NCBI RefSeq assembly: GCF_001632365.1
Contig: NW_024468517.1
Span: 392,829-456,828 of the forward strand
Length of the DNA: 64,000 nucleotides
Direction of reading: 5' to 3'
DNA from: Laetiporus sulphureus 93-53
Taxonomy: Eukaryota; Basidiomycota; Agaricomycetes; Polyporales; Laetiporaceae
Shown piece after piece: positions 39,944 to 50,177 of the stretch. Positions within the stretch are counted from its first letter, which is position 1; every line of letters begins with the position of its first letter. The notes beneath the pieces were generated by a model. The model was not told where the DNA came from, made no database searches, and was given only the letters and a program-made list of their open reading frames with translations. Position numbers and translations under genes: made by a program.

Positions 39944-40206
39944 GATATGACTCGTTACTGGCTGCGATACTTCAAAAAGTCTAGCGTTATGTGTCTGTCG
40001 AGCTGTGATTGATGTTCTGTACATGGATTTTGGATTGAGGTTACTACGGATGTAATCTAGGTTATATTATGTAAGCTGCTTCACAGCCAGATTAGGCTGA
40101 TCCGGAGTAAGTACTCTCTCGCGCGTAAGGCCACCTCGGCGGACGCTTCAGTCCCACTCTCCATCTCTCCGCCTATCAGCTAGACTCAGTACCGACCCGT
40201 CTTGCG

Positions 40207-42471
40207 ATGAAGAGCGACACGCAGACGGATGATCGACCCATACATGAATTCGCGCGCACTCTGACGGAAGAGGAGCTCGGTGCCAGCTCGGAGGAGGAGC
40301 GGAGAGGACTGCTATCCGATTCCACCAAGAACCTTGGAGACTATGCGGAGCGTGCGCGTAGGAACTGCTCTGGCAAGGTCATTATTGCTTTCGGGGCTGC
40401 GGCGGTCGTGATAGTCCTCGGTGCGATCTTCGGCACGCCGCTCCTTAATATCTTGCGCCCCGTCACTAGGACAAAACCGCACTGGGACCACAGGACGCTC
40501 CTCAGTAATGGCACACACGACTTTCGGAAAACGGCCCTTATTGTCTCGATAGATGGGTTGCGGTGCGTCGTAGTGATACGTGTACTTGATGCTGTTCATG
40601 GAGGTTGTTTACGTAACGTAGGGCGGATTACCTCGACCGAGGGTTGACGCCGCATCTGCTTGCGATCAGCAAGAAGGGGCTGCGTGCGAAGTCTATGAAG
40701 TCTATATTTCCTGTATGTGGAGCTGTGTATGATTTGGAATAGGTATTGGCTTACGTTCTGGCTTTCCAGACTCTAACGTTCCCGTGAGTACCTTCGCGGT
40801 CATTGCCTGTGGTGGAAATGTTGACCAGAGTTGCGCGTTTATGCAGTAATCATTGGGCACTAATGTGAGTTTGTCGGACTGCATACCTGTATGTATCTGC
40901 TGACGAACTGTAGGACCGGGCTGTATGCGGAGTCACACGGAATTGTCGCAAATGTCTGCCAGAGTGTCAGTAGCTGTTGCAAATGATGCACTGACAATCT
41001 TGTATCCAGAACTTCTGGGATCCTGACACTGGTTTGGAATTCCGCTATAACAGCGCAGAGGCGTCGTGGAACTCCTCGTGGTGGTTTGGTGAGCCGGTAA
41101 GTCGCTCTGGACATCTTCTTCGGCTTGTATGCTGAAGGATATATCAGATATGGGAGACTGCACAGCGCGCGGATATTATTACAGCTAACCTGATGTGGTA
41201 TGTAAAGTTGCAACTCAGCCGATGAACATGAGTGTAAATATGAGTGATTGTTTCCTCCTGTAGGCCCGGTCCGCCTACAACTTCGTCGGGAGCTTCGCCT
41301 ACTTACTTCATTCCCTGGAGGGTGAGAAATTCCGTGACTGATCACGGACAACTAGGCTGACGAGACTGTCAACTAGGATCGTGTACCACTGCAAGAGAAA
41401 CTTGATCAGATCATGACGTGGATCGACTTCCCTTTGGACGAGCGACCACAGCTGATCATGGGTAAGCATTGCTGTCGACTCAAGATTATGGGCTTTTCAA
41501 CATGACCCTATAGCGTATGAGCCGTCCTTGGACCAGGCGGGGCACTGGAAAGGACCCAACTCACGACTCGTGAACGTAAGCTTTATTCCGATTTTCAATT
41601 TGCCATTCGTACCCTGAGATTTTTCTGTCCTCCCAGAAAGTCCTCCATGAAGTGGATGTGTTTGCAAGAGACTTGCATGCCGGTCTGGAGGCGCGTAACC
41701 TTACGGACATCGTCGACATCGTATTCGTGAGCGACCACGGCATGACGGACACCAGCAAACCCGAATGGATTTACCTGGACGACATTCTCGGTGAGGGGTA
41801 CAACCTGATCGAGCATGAGGATGGTCTGTAGCTACTCAGCAGTAAAATGGTCGAGTTGCAAACTCATGAGCGGCTTTTTCAACCGTTAGGTTGGCCAGCA
41901 GCGGGCCTGCGCTTCTCACCGAAGGCCGATGTGCAGAAGTATCTCGATACTCTGCTCGCTGCATCGCAGGAAAGTGGGGGCAAATATCACGTCTACACGC
42001 ATGAAACTATGCCAGAACGATGGCACTTTGCGCACAACGACCGCATTGCGCCCATATACGTCATACCAGAGATGGGGTACGCGCTCACGAACCGTATCGA
42101 AAATGGTACTGGCATGAGCAAGGGTGTAAGTTATTCACGCTGAGCCTCACGTCACGGTGTATCAGGTGCTAACGCTTCATCAGAACCATGGCTACGACAA
42201 CGACGAGCCATCGATGCATGCGATGTTCGTCGCGCACGGTCCCTTCTCCTCCGTCGTCAAGGCGGTCGAGGCATCGCGTTGCCAGTCTCGCATCCTCCCG
42301 CGCATTCTCTCGCGCCCGAATAAGGGCTGGCACTCGACATCGGACGACACGTACGTGATGGACACGTTCGAGAACGTGAACATCTACAACCTCATGATGA
42401 AGCTGCTGGGCATCGAGCCGTACGCTGCCAGCACGAACGGTACCGAAGGCTTTTGGGATCGGTATTTCTAG
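40207..42471 (+). CDS. Type II membrane nucleotide pyrophosphatase/phosphodiesterase (NPP family)
   Basis: Ectonucleotide pyrophosphatase/phosphodiesterase of the alkaline-phosphatase superfamily, cutting phosphodiester or pyrophosphate bonds outside the plasma membrane or in the vacuole lumen. An acidic cytosolic tail (LTEEELGASSEEERRGLL) precedes a signal anchor (KVIIAFGAAAVVIVLGAIFG). The enzyme domain begins KTALIVSIDGLRADYL. The nucleophile Thr lies in TLTFPNHWALMTGLYAESHG. Metal ligands are in AYEPSLDQAGHWKGP, VFVSDHGMTDT and NHGYDNDEPSMHAMFVAHGP. The gene has more than ten exons. Early ones are 40207-40562, 40622-40712, 40770-40783 (14 nt), 40847-40864 (18 nt), 40914-40953 (40 nt) and from 41010. 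The stop is TAG at 42469. Yeast Npp1/Npp2 are the likely functional relatives. Confidence 0.9.
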
Positions 42472-42837
42472 AGGTGGATCTGTATTGTATCATTTTTTGA
42501 TGTTAATACGTGGCTAGAGGTTCTTCCTATATGAAGGCCCATTTATGAGCCTAGCGTTGAGTAAAAAAAAACATCGAAACGCACTGTAAGGCCGCCATGT
42601 CGTCTTCTGCGGGCACCTGCACTAGCCACACAAACTTGTTTCTGTAGGGTTCAGTACTTTGTAATACAGGCTTTGTCGTACGGAAGAACGAGTCCGAGAT
42701 TAATTACTGAACAAACAACCTAATGTACAAACGTGCAGGAGATAGAGAACTCGCTGCTCAATTGGTAAAGCATCAGTACAGTACATATACAACATTGATG
42801 GTGCATCCTGGGTCGTCCCTCTCATATGACAAACATG
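42472..42837. other. Intergenic, convergent 3' ends
   Basis: Lies between the stop codons of the NPP gene and the SYLF gene. It contains an A9 run near 42561-42571. No gene was seen. Confidence 0.5.
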
Positions 42838-43866
42838 TCAATGCGCGCCAGCGTCGAAGACAGTGCCTCCACTGTGGACATCCTTGTAGTCGCCGGTTGC
42901 GGTGGGAACGTATGCGGTCTCCGGCAGGCCGCTCTCGTCAACGCCCTCCGCTGCTTCGATGACTTCGTAGAGCTTAGAAGCGACCTCGGGAGGAGGTACG
43001 CGGCCGCTTAGAATGTCGGATGCTGGGATTGACGAGCCGTAGAAATCGCGGTTCGCATCTTTGCGCTCGACTAGGACTGCGCCTTCTAGCGAGATACCGG
43101 CAAAGAGACCTATAGACGCCAATACCAATTAGCAACCTTCACGTCGATCTCGTTGAGGCAGATAGTACGCACCCTTGGACTTGGAATACGCAAACATTGG
43201 CGCGGGATGTGCGACAGTCGCCTGCACTGCGGCACCCGTGCCAACCGGGCCCGCCGCAGCACTGATGTTCCCACCAATTGTGACATTCCCGCCCATCGAG
43301 AACGCGCGCACGGCGTCTTCGCTGTTGAGCACAATGACAAAGTCGGTGATGTCTGCGCCGATCTGGAGGCCCCAACCTACACCGCCGGTTGCGATACAGG
43401 AAGGCGCGGACCACGAGCCGTCGGGCAGGCGTGCGATGACGAGGCCTGAGCCGGCCTTGCCGGAGAACACGAAGCCTGCTTTGAGAACGGAGAAGATGGC
43501 GAGGCCTGGGAAGGACGTGCGTCAATGGTTTGTGATCGGGATTGTGGTAGCGCAATAGAAGAACTGCCTACCTCTTGCTTGTTGTAGGACGGCTTTTGGA
43601 ATGGAATTCAGTGCGGATTCGGGTAGATCTGGATTGGCTGTGATTATATCGCATGTCAATTGGCCGCTCACCATATAGCGATTCAAATGCGCACCAAGGA
43701 AACTCGCCAGGATCTTGGCTGCTTTGTCGGCCTCTCCTGGCAAGGAGAACCCTTGCACAAAGGTCTGACCCTCGTGCGCGAGCCTATTACCGCCCTGCTG
43801 GAGGAAAGCGGAAGCCTGCGTGCCCGCCTTCTGGGCACTCTTCTTGAATCTGTCGAACATAGACAT
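42838..43866 (-). CDS. SYLF/Ysc84-domain lipid-binding protein
   Basis: SYLF-domain protein like yeast Ysc84/Lsb3 and SH3YL1, which bind phosphoinositides (and actin, in yeast) at endocytic sites. The start at 43866 gives MSMFDRFKKSAQKAG, an amphipathic N-terminus. Four exons are suggested: the N-terminal part up to AAKILASFLG, then NPDLPESALNSIPKAVLQQAR, then the SYLF core, then the C-terminal part. The core contains FSGKAGSGLVIARLPDGSW, GGVGWGLQIGADITDFVIVL and MGGNVTIGGNISAAAGPVG. A short ISLEGAVLVERKDANRDFYG block follows. The ends of these segments fit the domain's usual length of about 220 residues. There is no C-terminal SH3 domain, unlike Ysc84, so any actin role is uncertain. Confidence 0.85.
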
Positions 43867-44309
43867 AGTGGATGGAACAAAGGGTATGATTGCGGCTGTG
43901 CGCCTGTGATTTCGATGCTTCCGGACCGGCGTCTATTGTTAAGACGAGACGTCAGCACGTGACCCAATACACTTGCGGAGGCTGAGGTACTCGCAGCACC
44001 CTGAACGACCCGCGCAGAACTTATCTCGCTTCGCTGTGGTGTCGTCGCGTACGTGTGAGATATTTTGAATGCATTTATTTTATTGAAAAGGCTGATAGCC
44101 CGGATTATATGCGCATACAACGGCACATCTCGTCAAAAGAGTGTCCCTTGCTGTATTCTGGCTGAAGCCTCAATATCTAGCTCTGCTTCAGCTATCACCG
44201 GCAGTACTTGTTCCCAACGATATATGAATGTCAAGATATCGTTGATAGAGTACAACCTTGCATCCTGTGGAAGGAACTATGAAACCAAACGCGATTGTCC
44301 CTCCTAATG
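43867..44309. other. Intergenic upstream of the SYLF gene
   Basis: Promoter side of the SYLF gene, running into the duplicated segment that carries the retrotransposon. No gene was seen. Confidence 0.45.
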
Positions 44310-44516
44310 CGCAAGGTCTTGTTGACGCACTCCACCTTGGCCGACCTTACTACTGTAACCGGAATTGACAACGTGTATTTGGTCATGTCTGATCCGTGTT
44401 CTACTTCTTGAGCGAGTCTCCGGCTATCAACGCGTCTTTCCTATGTGCTTGGAACTCGGAGTTCCGCCGTGGCATCCAAGGTCGGTCACCAAAACAAATC
44501 ACGCACCCGGTTACAA
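44310..44516 (+). repeat. Left copy of a diverged duplicated segment (part 1)
   Basis: This stretch aligns with 50440-50639. Shared blocks include CTACTGTAACCGG and GGAGTTCCGCCGTGGCATCC. Compared in the coding frame, changes are mostly conservative (TVTGIDNVYLV against TVTGVEHGFLV). A one-base indel and an in-frame TGA show that this copy is broken. The retrotransposon interrupts it at 44517. Confidence 0.7.
44503..44516 (+). repeat. Left target-site duplication of the LINE
   Basis: GCACCCGGTTACAA, identical to 50164-50177 directly after the poly(A) tail of the element. Confidence 0.85.
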
Positions 44517-44561
44517 CAATTTTCCTTTTTGGCTCCTACTGTCATCAGCTCTTCAGCGCTT

Positions 44562-46139
44562 ATGTCAAATCCCGTAGATTCTGCTATGCTCGACGCCGTC
44601 CCTGACCCTCCTCTGGACTTGGAGGATGAGGATGAGGAACTCGACGACGAAGGCCCCTCCCCGCTGACCATGGCCATCCACCACCTCCTGCGGAATGTGG
44701 AAAAATCCGTCGAACCTCTGCAGTTCGACAGCGACTATCGCATGTTCACCGACGTACTACGCGTGCTCTGCGGTCACATCGCTACTTCCGTCTTTAACTT
44801 GACCTCTGCCGACCCTGCCGTCCCGGATTACTTTGTGCGAGACATCGCCGGGGCCGTGGACATGATGCAAAAAGCCTACAGTCATATTGGGTTGACCTCC
44901 GATGGCACCCGCATCAACGAGGCTACCTCGACTGGCAATGCTGTCGCCGATGCCGTCAAAGCTGCTCTCGTGCCCGCTGTCGCGGACATCATGAGGCGCT
45001 TCAGTCGCCTCGAAGACGAGGTACGTAGGGTCTCTCCCGGGTCTTCCCGCACATCTGCTTCCCGTTCTGCTCCAAAACGTCCCCACCCTGATGACAACCG
45101 CGAGCTGGGCATCACCCTACCTTACAGTCAGGTGGCTGCATCGCAGGCCCGTGCTCCCAAACATACCCAGACCACCATGCCAGCTCGCGGCTCGTCTGCG
45201 GGCGCTACGTCTGCATCTGCCGCTCCCAAGCGGAAAGACACCCATAAAGCGACGCTTCTGTCGCTCACCGATGATCAGTATGTCCGGCTACATGCCCTTG
45301 GTGCACCGCACATCACGCGCACAGTCCGTGGCATGTTGCGTGCTAAGCCCACCTTCACCGGTGTCGACCTGCTCGCAATCACTTTCTCGCCGGCCAGGAA
45401 GCTCGTCTTCCAGTGGTCGATCGCTTCGTCCCAGACTCTCATCACCGAGGCTGCGCCCATCATTCGGGCGGCACTGAACGTGCCCGTCCCGCCCACGGGA
45501 GGCAACTCGGACATGCGCCCGGTTGTCCCCTGGTCCAAATTCTTCATTCCCGGCTCTTTGACCCGACCCACCCCCGAGCACCCCACCTACAATGGTGAGG
45601 AACTCATTGCTCATCTCAAAGTGAATCCCATCCTCGCCAAGGTGCACTTCTCCATGGTGCCGCGTTTCTTATGTCCTCAGGACCAGCTTGACGCGCGCCA
45701 GAGAGCGCCTATCATGTTCGCAGTGGAAGACCCCCAGGGCACCATTGCAAAGACTCTGCTAGCCCGGCATGCTCGGTTCCTATTCCTGGATTGTCAACGT
45801 GTCTCCGTCAAGGAGTACACCGATCGCCCCATCTTTGCCCAGTGCACGCACTGCTGGCAAATGGGTCATCGTGTGACTCAGTGCCCCACTAAGAACCGAA
45901 AACCTGCCTGCCGCTTGTGCGGCAGCGTGAACCATCGTGACGACTCCCATAACGATGTGTGCGCCCAGTGCGTGGCCGCTCGAGATGATTCGGGCATGGC
46001 CTCTGAGTGCACACATCTGAAATGCGTCAATTGTGCTGGGCCTCATGCCAGCGATGATCCTGAATGCCCAACCCGCCGTAACTTCCGGCATCCTACTCCA
46101 CGGTCTCAGCCGACACCTGAGCCTGCCGCATCCCAATGA
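44562..46139 (+). CDS. LINE ORF1, gag-like nucleic-acid-binding protein
   Basis: 525-aa protein from ATG 44562, the first ATG inside the element. The frame is open further upstream, but that part lies outside the element. The N-terminus is acidic (LDLEDEDEELDDEGPS). The middle is Ser/Ala/Pro-rich. From about residue 425 there are three zinc knuckles: CTHCWQMGHRVTQCP, CRLCGSVNHRDDSH followed by NDVC, and CVNCAGPHASDDPECP. Such proteins coat the element RNA and act as chaperones in retrotransposition. The stop TGA (46137-46139) overlaps the ORF2 start ATG (46136-46138) in the string ATGA. Confidence 0.88.
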   Translation: MSNPVDSAMLDAVPDPPLDLEDEDEELDDEGPSPLTMAIHHLLRNVEKSVEPLQFDSDYRMFTDVLRVLCGHIATSVFNLTSADPAVPDYFVRDIAGAVDMMQKAYSHIGLTSDGTRINEATSTGNAVADAVKAALVPAVADIMRRFSRLEDEVRRVSPGSSRTSASRSAPKRPHPDDNRELGITLPYSQVAASQARAPKHTQTTMPARGSSAGATSASAAPKRKDTHKATLLSLTDDQYVRLHALGAPHITRTVRGMLRAKPTFTGVDLLAITFSPARKLVFQWSIASSQTLITEAAPIIRAALNVPVPPTGGNSDMRPVVPWSKFFIPGSLTRPTPEHPTYNGEELIAHLKVNPILAKVHFSMVPRFLCPQDQLDARQRAPIMFAVEDPQGTIAKTLLARHARFLFLDCQRVSVKEYTDRPIFAQCTHCWQMGHRVTQCPTKNRKPACRLCGSVNHRDDSHNDVCAQCVAARDDSGMASECTHLKCVNCAGPHASDDPECPTRRNFRHPTPRSQPTPEPAASQ

Positions 46140-49100
46140 CTGCACACCTCTCCTTCTTCCAACTGAATGCAGCGAGAGAAAACCCTCGTCTGCATACGCT
46201 TCTTAACGTTCTGCCCGCCTGCATTTTTCTTTGTCAAGAGCCTTGGTGGGGTCGCATTGGGGAGACCCAACTTCATGGTGCTGAAGGTGGCACGGACATC
46301 TTTGGTACTGTGAACCATCCCCAGTGGACCCCCTTTTTCATTCCGCCGCCGACTGATGATGTCACCCCGCGTGCCATCACTTTCGTGCATAAATCTATTC
46401 TTTCTGAATGGGACGTACATCTCCGACGGGACCTTGTGACCCACCAGGACATTGTTCCGCTCCAATTTATCCATTCCACCTTCTCCTTTTTTGTCATAAA
46501 CATCTATAATCGTGCTGGAGCCACCCTCCACGCAGCGCTCTATGCCCTCATCCATTCTCAATTTCCTCTAACCTCCCCCCTACTTCTCGGCGGTGACTTT
46601 AACCTGCATCATCGGGCATGGAGTCTTTCCTCCACACCCCAGCAGCCTAACTCCCTCCTTGGTGAGCAGCTCACTGTGTGGGCTGCCTCGCACAACATGA
46701 TCCTTCTCAATGATCTCGATTGCCCCACCCGATGTGGTCAGCGTGACCAGCGGGACTCGATTATCGACCTCACCTGGTCCGCTGCAACCGATTCATTCAT
46801 ATCCCAGCTCTGGGACGTCAGCGACGAGCTGCGTTTCGGATCTGATCACCGAGCCATTTCATGGACAGTAGCCCTTAGGCTGCCACATACTGACCCTCTT
46901 GAAATCGATCTAGGTTACCGCATCGATCCAGAAAAGCGCAAGGAGTGGACAGATGCTATTGTCCTCCTCCTCACACTCAACCCCCCACCTGCCGCCTACC
47001 AGTCCATAGATGAACTGGACCTTGGAGCCAATGTGCTCATCATTGCGCTCCACGACGCCATCACTGAGGTCATGCCACCTCGAAAGCACCGCTCCTCGGC
47101 TACGTCGCTTTGGTGGAATGCCGCCTGTGACAGGGCTGCTGCCGCATACTCTGACGCAGACCCGCAACGCAGTCTCCCTCTTCACATCGCGTTGCGGGCT
47201 ACCATCAAGGCCGCAAAGCGTGACTGGGCTACCGCAGTCATCGAAAAAGTCCAAGACCGTGATCCATGGTCGCTCACCACTTGGTCCGTAGGCCGGAGAC
47301 GAGCCCCCCTCCCTCCCATTCAGGGTGAGCAGGGGCTCGCCTTCACCACGGCAGATCGCTCTCGTGCATTCATCAACAAGTTCTTTCCCCCTGCTCCCGA
47401 TCCCATCCCTGTTCATCTTCCTTCTGACCCTCCTATGCGTCCTGCTCGTGCATTTGAGCCAGTCACTCCTACCGAGATTGGCGCATGCCTAGCCGAAACC
47501 TCGAACACCTCAGCTCCTGGTTTTTCAGAGGCCACATGGCGCCTCCTGAAGTGGGCTATTCAGTCCCCGGTGGGCCACCACTTCATTTCTTTCATTGCTG
47601 CATCCATATCTCTGGGGCATTTGCCCCCTGTCTTGAAAAGGGCGGTGGTGGTACTTATCCCTAAACCATCGAAGCCTGACTACTCGCTCCCCAAAGCCTA
47701 TCGCCCGATAGCGCTCATGGAGACGCTGAGTAAACTCATTGAGAAGGTCGTTGCCAAACGCCTTCTCTATGAGATTGGCCGCTATGAACTGCTGCCGACC
47801 AACCAATTTGGTGGTCGCGACAAAAGCTCTGTTATCGACGCTGGACTTTCTTTGGTCCACGATGTCCAAAGTCTATGGGCGTGTGACGAGTCAGCAACGT
47901 TCCTGGCCCTTGACGTTGAGGGCTACTACGATGCGATCCGCCATGAACGCCTGATTCATTCCTTACACCTTCTTGGTTTTCCCACACCTCTAGTGGCGTG
48001 GACTCGTTCCTTTCTCACTTCTCGCTCCGTCTGCCTACGTATTGATGGCGACCTCTCTGACCCGAGCCCTATCTCGAACGTGGGAATCCCACAGGGCTCG
48101 CCGGTCTCCCCCATCCTTTCTACCATCTACTCTTTCCCCGTCTTCTCTCTCTTTGCCGATGATCCACACATCTGCCTCAAGGGCTATGTTGATGACATCG
48201 GGCTACTCGCTGCCGGGCCATCCCTGAACATCTCCACTCACCGTTCAGTTCAGGCCGTGCCTGTTATCAATCACACGCTGGCGCAGTTGGGCCTTCGTGT
48301 TGGCATGGATAAAACTGAGGGCATTCACTTCCCTCGCAAACCCCTTCACCGTGTTTCTCTACCTCCCATTCATCTCTACCCAGGTGAACCGCATGCATTT
48401 GTGGTGAAACCCAGGCCCTATCTCCGCTGGCTGGGCTTGTGGCTGGATCCCAAGCTCACGTTCCGCCATCATGTTCGCGTGATGACCACTCGTGCTCTAT
48501 CCCGAGTCAATGCATTCCGCATGCTCGCTAACACCATCCGTGGCATGTCTGTCAAGGCTGCCCGCACCATTTACATCTCTAACATTCTCTCCGTGCTCAC
48601 TTTTGGGGCTCCAGTCTACTTCACAGATCGCCGCCAGGGCCAGCTCATCAAACCACTGCAACAGGCTCAAAACAAATGCCTGCGGTGGCTGCTCGGTGCC
48701 TTCCGAACCACCCCGATCGACGCTGCCCACCACCTTGCCAGCATCATGCCCATTCGGTGGCAACTCCACAAGATCTGCGACCGTGTCGCAATCCGCCTGC
48801 ACACCCTGCCTGCCAACTCACAGGTTCTCGCTCGCCTCCCTCACCCCTGGCCCCTCACAACGGTCCAGGATCCCTTTCCCATCCCTCTTCTGAAACTATC
48901 CAAGGCTAACCACCCACTCACCATTATCCATGATCTAGCACAGCGCACGACACCGGATGTCGTGCCCACTGTACCATACTACTCCCCTCCCTGGGAAACC
49001 TACCGACGCTGGGGCGATCACCTCACCGTTATGGCACCAAGCAATTCCAGCACCGCATCAGAGGCATTCATCGAGAATGTCCTCGGCCCGAAGCTACAGC

Positions 49101-50035
49101 ACTTTGCTCAGGCGCCGGGATGGATGTGGGCATACACCGATGGCTCTCGATTCAAGCACAGGCAGACCAAGCGTTCTGGCGCAGGTGCGTGCATTCTACT
49201 GGCAGGTCATAGTCTCCTCGAAAAGTCGTGGGGTCTCGGACGGCAGTCTGAGGTATACGATGCCGAAATGTTTGCCTTGGCAGCAGCGGCCACGAACGTC
49301 GCCGCCCTCCTGCCTGACCACCCTGACGTAACACACATCGTGTTCGCATCGGATAATCGTGCGGCTGTGGAGTCCGCATTGGACCTCCGCCCGCATGACT
49401 GCCAATTGCATTCTATAGTCTTCTCAAAACACGTTAACGCCATGCTTGAAGCCCACCCCACCCTCAAGATTGAACTCCTCTGGGTGCCGGGACACAAGGG
49501 CTTTTTTGGCAATGAAGTCGCTGACCGTCTCGCCAAACGCGGTGCGTCTGCTCCGGCCATCCATCCACCTTCTCTGGTGTGGGCCAAGAGCCACGCTCGC
49601 ATAAGAGCCCTCCATCATTGGAGGCGCGATTGGCGCAAAGACGCACACCCATCCCCATTCCGTGCAGCCGTCACGGCTGAGCCGAGTCTTACCTTGCATC
49701 GTTATTTTCGCGAGAATGATGACCCCCGACAAGTAGAGTGCCGTCTCGTACATCTCCTCACTGGACATGGACACGTCGGTAGCTACTATAACCGTTTCGT
49801 ACACGAGGAATCTATTGCCTGCCAGTGCCGCACTGCTAACATGCAGACACGCGACCACCTGCTCATCGACTGCCCATCCTACCCCCAAGCTCGACACCAC
49901 CTCAAACACCCCCACCGTACCCTGCGCAGTCCTGCGCTCTTCCGTTCCAAAGACGCCTGGTTCGACCTGGCCGCTTTCCTTCAGGATAGTGACGCCTGGA
50001 CCAAGGCCTCCCTGACTCCATACGACCCCGGATAG
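46136..50035 (+). CDS. LINE ORF2: AP-endonuclease, reverse transcriptase, RNase H
   Basis: 1299-aa polyprotein of the LINE. Residues 1-240 are the APE-type endonuclease, with CQEPWWG, LLGGDFNLHHRAWS and GSDHRAISW, which nicks the target DNA. Reverse transcriptase follows at about 490-760: AYRPIALMETLSKLIEKVV, FLALDVEGYYDAI, GIPQGSPVSPILS and the catalytic GYVDDIGLLAAG near residue 683. RNase H is at about 995-1140 with its acidic set: YTDGSRF near 1000, YDAEMFALA, FASDNRAA and NEVADRLAKRG. The C-terminal domain holds a CCHC-like motif (CQCRTANMQTRDHLLIDCP). All catalytic residues are kept and the frame is unbroken. Translation probably depends on termination-reinitiation at the ATGA overlap. 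Confidence 0.93.
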   Translation: MTAHLSFFQLNAARENPRLHTLLNVLPACIFLCQEPWWGRIGETQLHGAEGGTDIFGTVNHPQWTPFFIPPPTDDVTPRAITFVHKSILSEWDVHLRRDLVTHQDIVPLQFIHSTFSFFVINIYNRAGATLHAALYALIHSQFPLTSPLLLGGDFNLHHRAWSLSSTPQQPNSLLGEQLTVWAASHNMILLNDLDCPTRCGQRDQRDSIIDLTWSAATDSFISQLWDVSDELRFGSDHRAISWTVALRLPHTDPLEIDLGYRIDPEKRKEWTDAIVLLLTLNPPPAAYQSIDELDLGANVLIIALHDAITEVMPPRKHRSSATSLWWNAACDRAAAAYSDADPQRSLPLHIALRATIKAAKRDWATAVIEKVQDRDPWSLTTWSVGRRRAPLPPIQGEQGLAFTTADRSRAFINKFFPPAPDPIPVHLPSDPPMRPARAFEPVTPTEIGACLAETSNTSAPGFSEATWRLLKWAIQSPVGHHFISFIAASISLGHLPPVLKRAVVVLIPKPSKPDYSLPKAYRPIALMETLSKLIEKVVAKRLLYEIGRYELLPTNQFGGRDKSSVIDAGLSLVHDVQSLWACDESATFLALDVEGYYDAIRHERLIHSLHLLGFPTPLVAWTRSFLTSRSVCLRIDGDLSDPSPISNVGIPQGSPVSPILSTIYSFPVFSLFADDPHICLKGYVDDIGLLAAGPSLNISTHRSVQAVPVINHTLAQLGLRVGMDKTEGIHFPRKPLHRVSLPPIHLYPGEPHAFVVKPRPYLRWLGLWLDPKLTFRHHVRVMTTRALSRVNAFRMLANTIRGMSVKAARTIYISNILSVLTFGAPVYFTDRRQGQLIKPLQQAQNKCLRWLLGAFRTTPIDAAHHLASIMPIRWQLHKICDRVAIRLHTLPANSQVLARLPHPWPLTTVQDPFPIPLLKLSKANHPLTIIHDLAQRTTPDVVPTVPYYSPPWETYRRWGDHLTVMAPSNSSTASEAFIENVLGPKLQHFAQAPGWMWAYTDGSRFKHRQTKRSGAGACILLAGHSLLEKSWGLGRQSEVYDAEMFALAAAATNVAALLPDHPDVTHIVFASDNRAAVESALDLRPHDCQLHSIVFSKHVNAMLEAHPTLKIELLWVPGHKGFFGNEVADRLAKRGASAPAIHPPSLVWAKSHARIRALHHWRRDWRKDAHPSPFRAAVTAEPSLTLHRYFRENDDPRQVECRLVHLLTGHGHVGSYYNRFVHEESIACQCRTANMQTRDHLLIDCPSYPQARHHLKHPHRTLRSPALFRSKDAWFDLAAFLQDSDAWTKASLTPYDPG

Positions 50036-50079
50036 GTTCTACCCTGGTCGTGATATGATGTATCACTGCACCTACGCTC

Positions 50080-50092
50080 CTACCTTTGGTAG
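50080..50092 (+). other. Hairpin 1 in the LINE 3' UTR
   Basis: CTACC-TTT-GGTAG forms a 5-bp stem with a TTT loop. It lies 65 bases before the tail. Confidence 0.5.
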
Positions 50093-50126
50093 TCCATCGC
50101 TACACTTGTATTTAGACACACCTTCG

Positions 50127-50141
50127 ACCGCCTTTGGCGGT
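50127..50141 (+). other. Hairpin 2 in the LINE 3' UTR
   Basis: ACCGCC-TTT-GGCGGT forms a 6-bp stem with the same TTT loop. It lies just upstream of the poly(A) tail, where the element's reverse transcriptase usually recognises its RNA. Confidence 0.55.
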
Positions 50142-50163
50142 ATAGAAATTGTACCAAAAAAAA

Positions 50164-50177
50164 GCACCCGGTTACAA
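50164..50177 (+). repeat. Right target-site duplication of the LINE
   Basis: GCACCCGGTTACAA, an exact copy of 44503-44516, starting directly after the A-tail. Confidence 0.85.

Larger units (their letters stand above)
44517..50163 (+). mobile_element. Apparently complete non-LTR (LINE) retrotransposon, Tad/I-like
   Basis: A 5.65-kb element bounded by 14-bp target-site duplications. It holds a short 5' UTR (44517-44561), ORF1 (gag-like), ORF2 (endonuclease, reverse transcriptase, RNase H), a 3' UTR of about 120 bases and an eight-A tail (50156-50163). There are no long terminal repeats. Both ORFs are free of stops and frameshifts, and all key catalytic motifs are present. This suggests a recent insertion that may still be able to move. 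The APE-RT-RNase H order with a zinc-knuckle ORF1 fits fungal Tad1 or I-clade LINEs. The exact clade would need a tree. Confidence 0.92.

Noticed and set aside
44445..44561. Upstream extension of LINE ORF1 to 44445
   Set aside because: The extension crosses the target-site duplication into flanking DNA. The first ATG inside the element is 44562.
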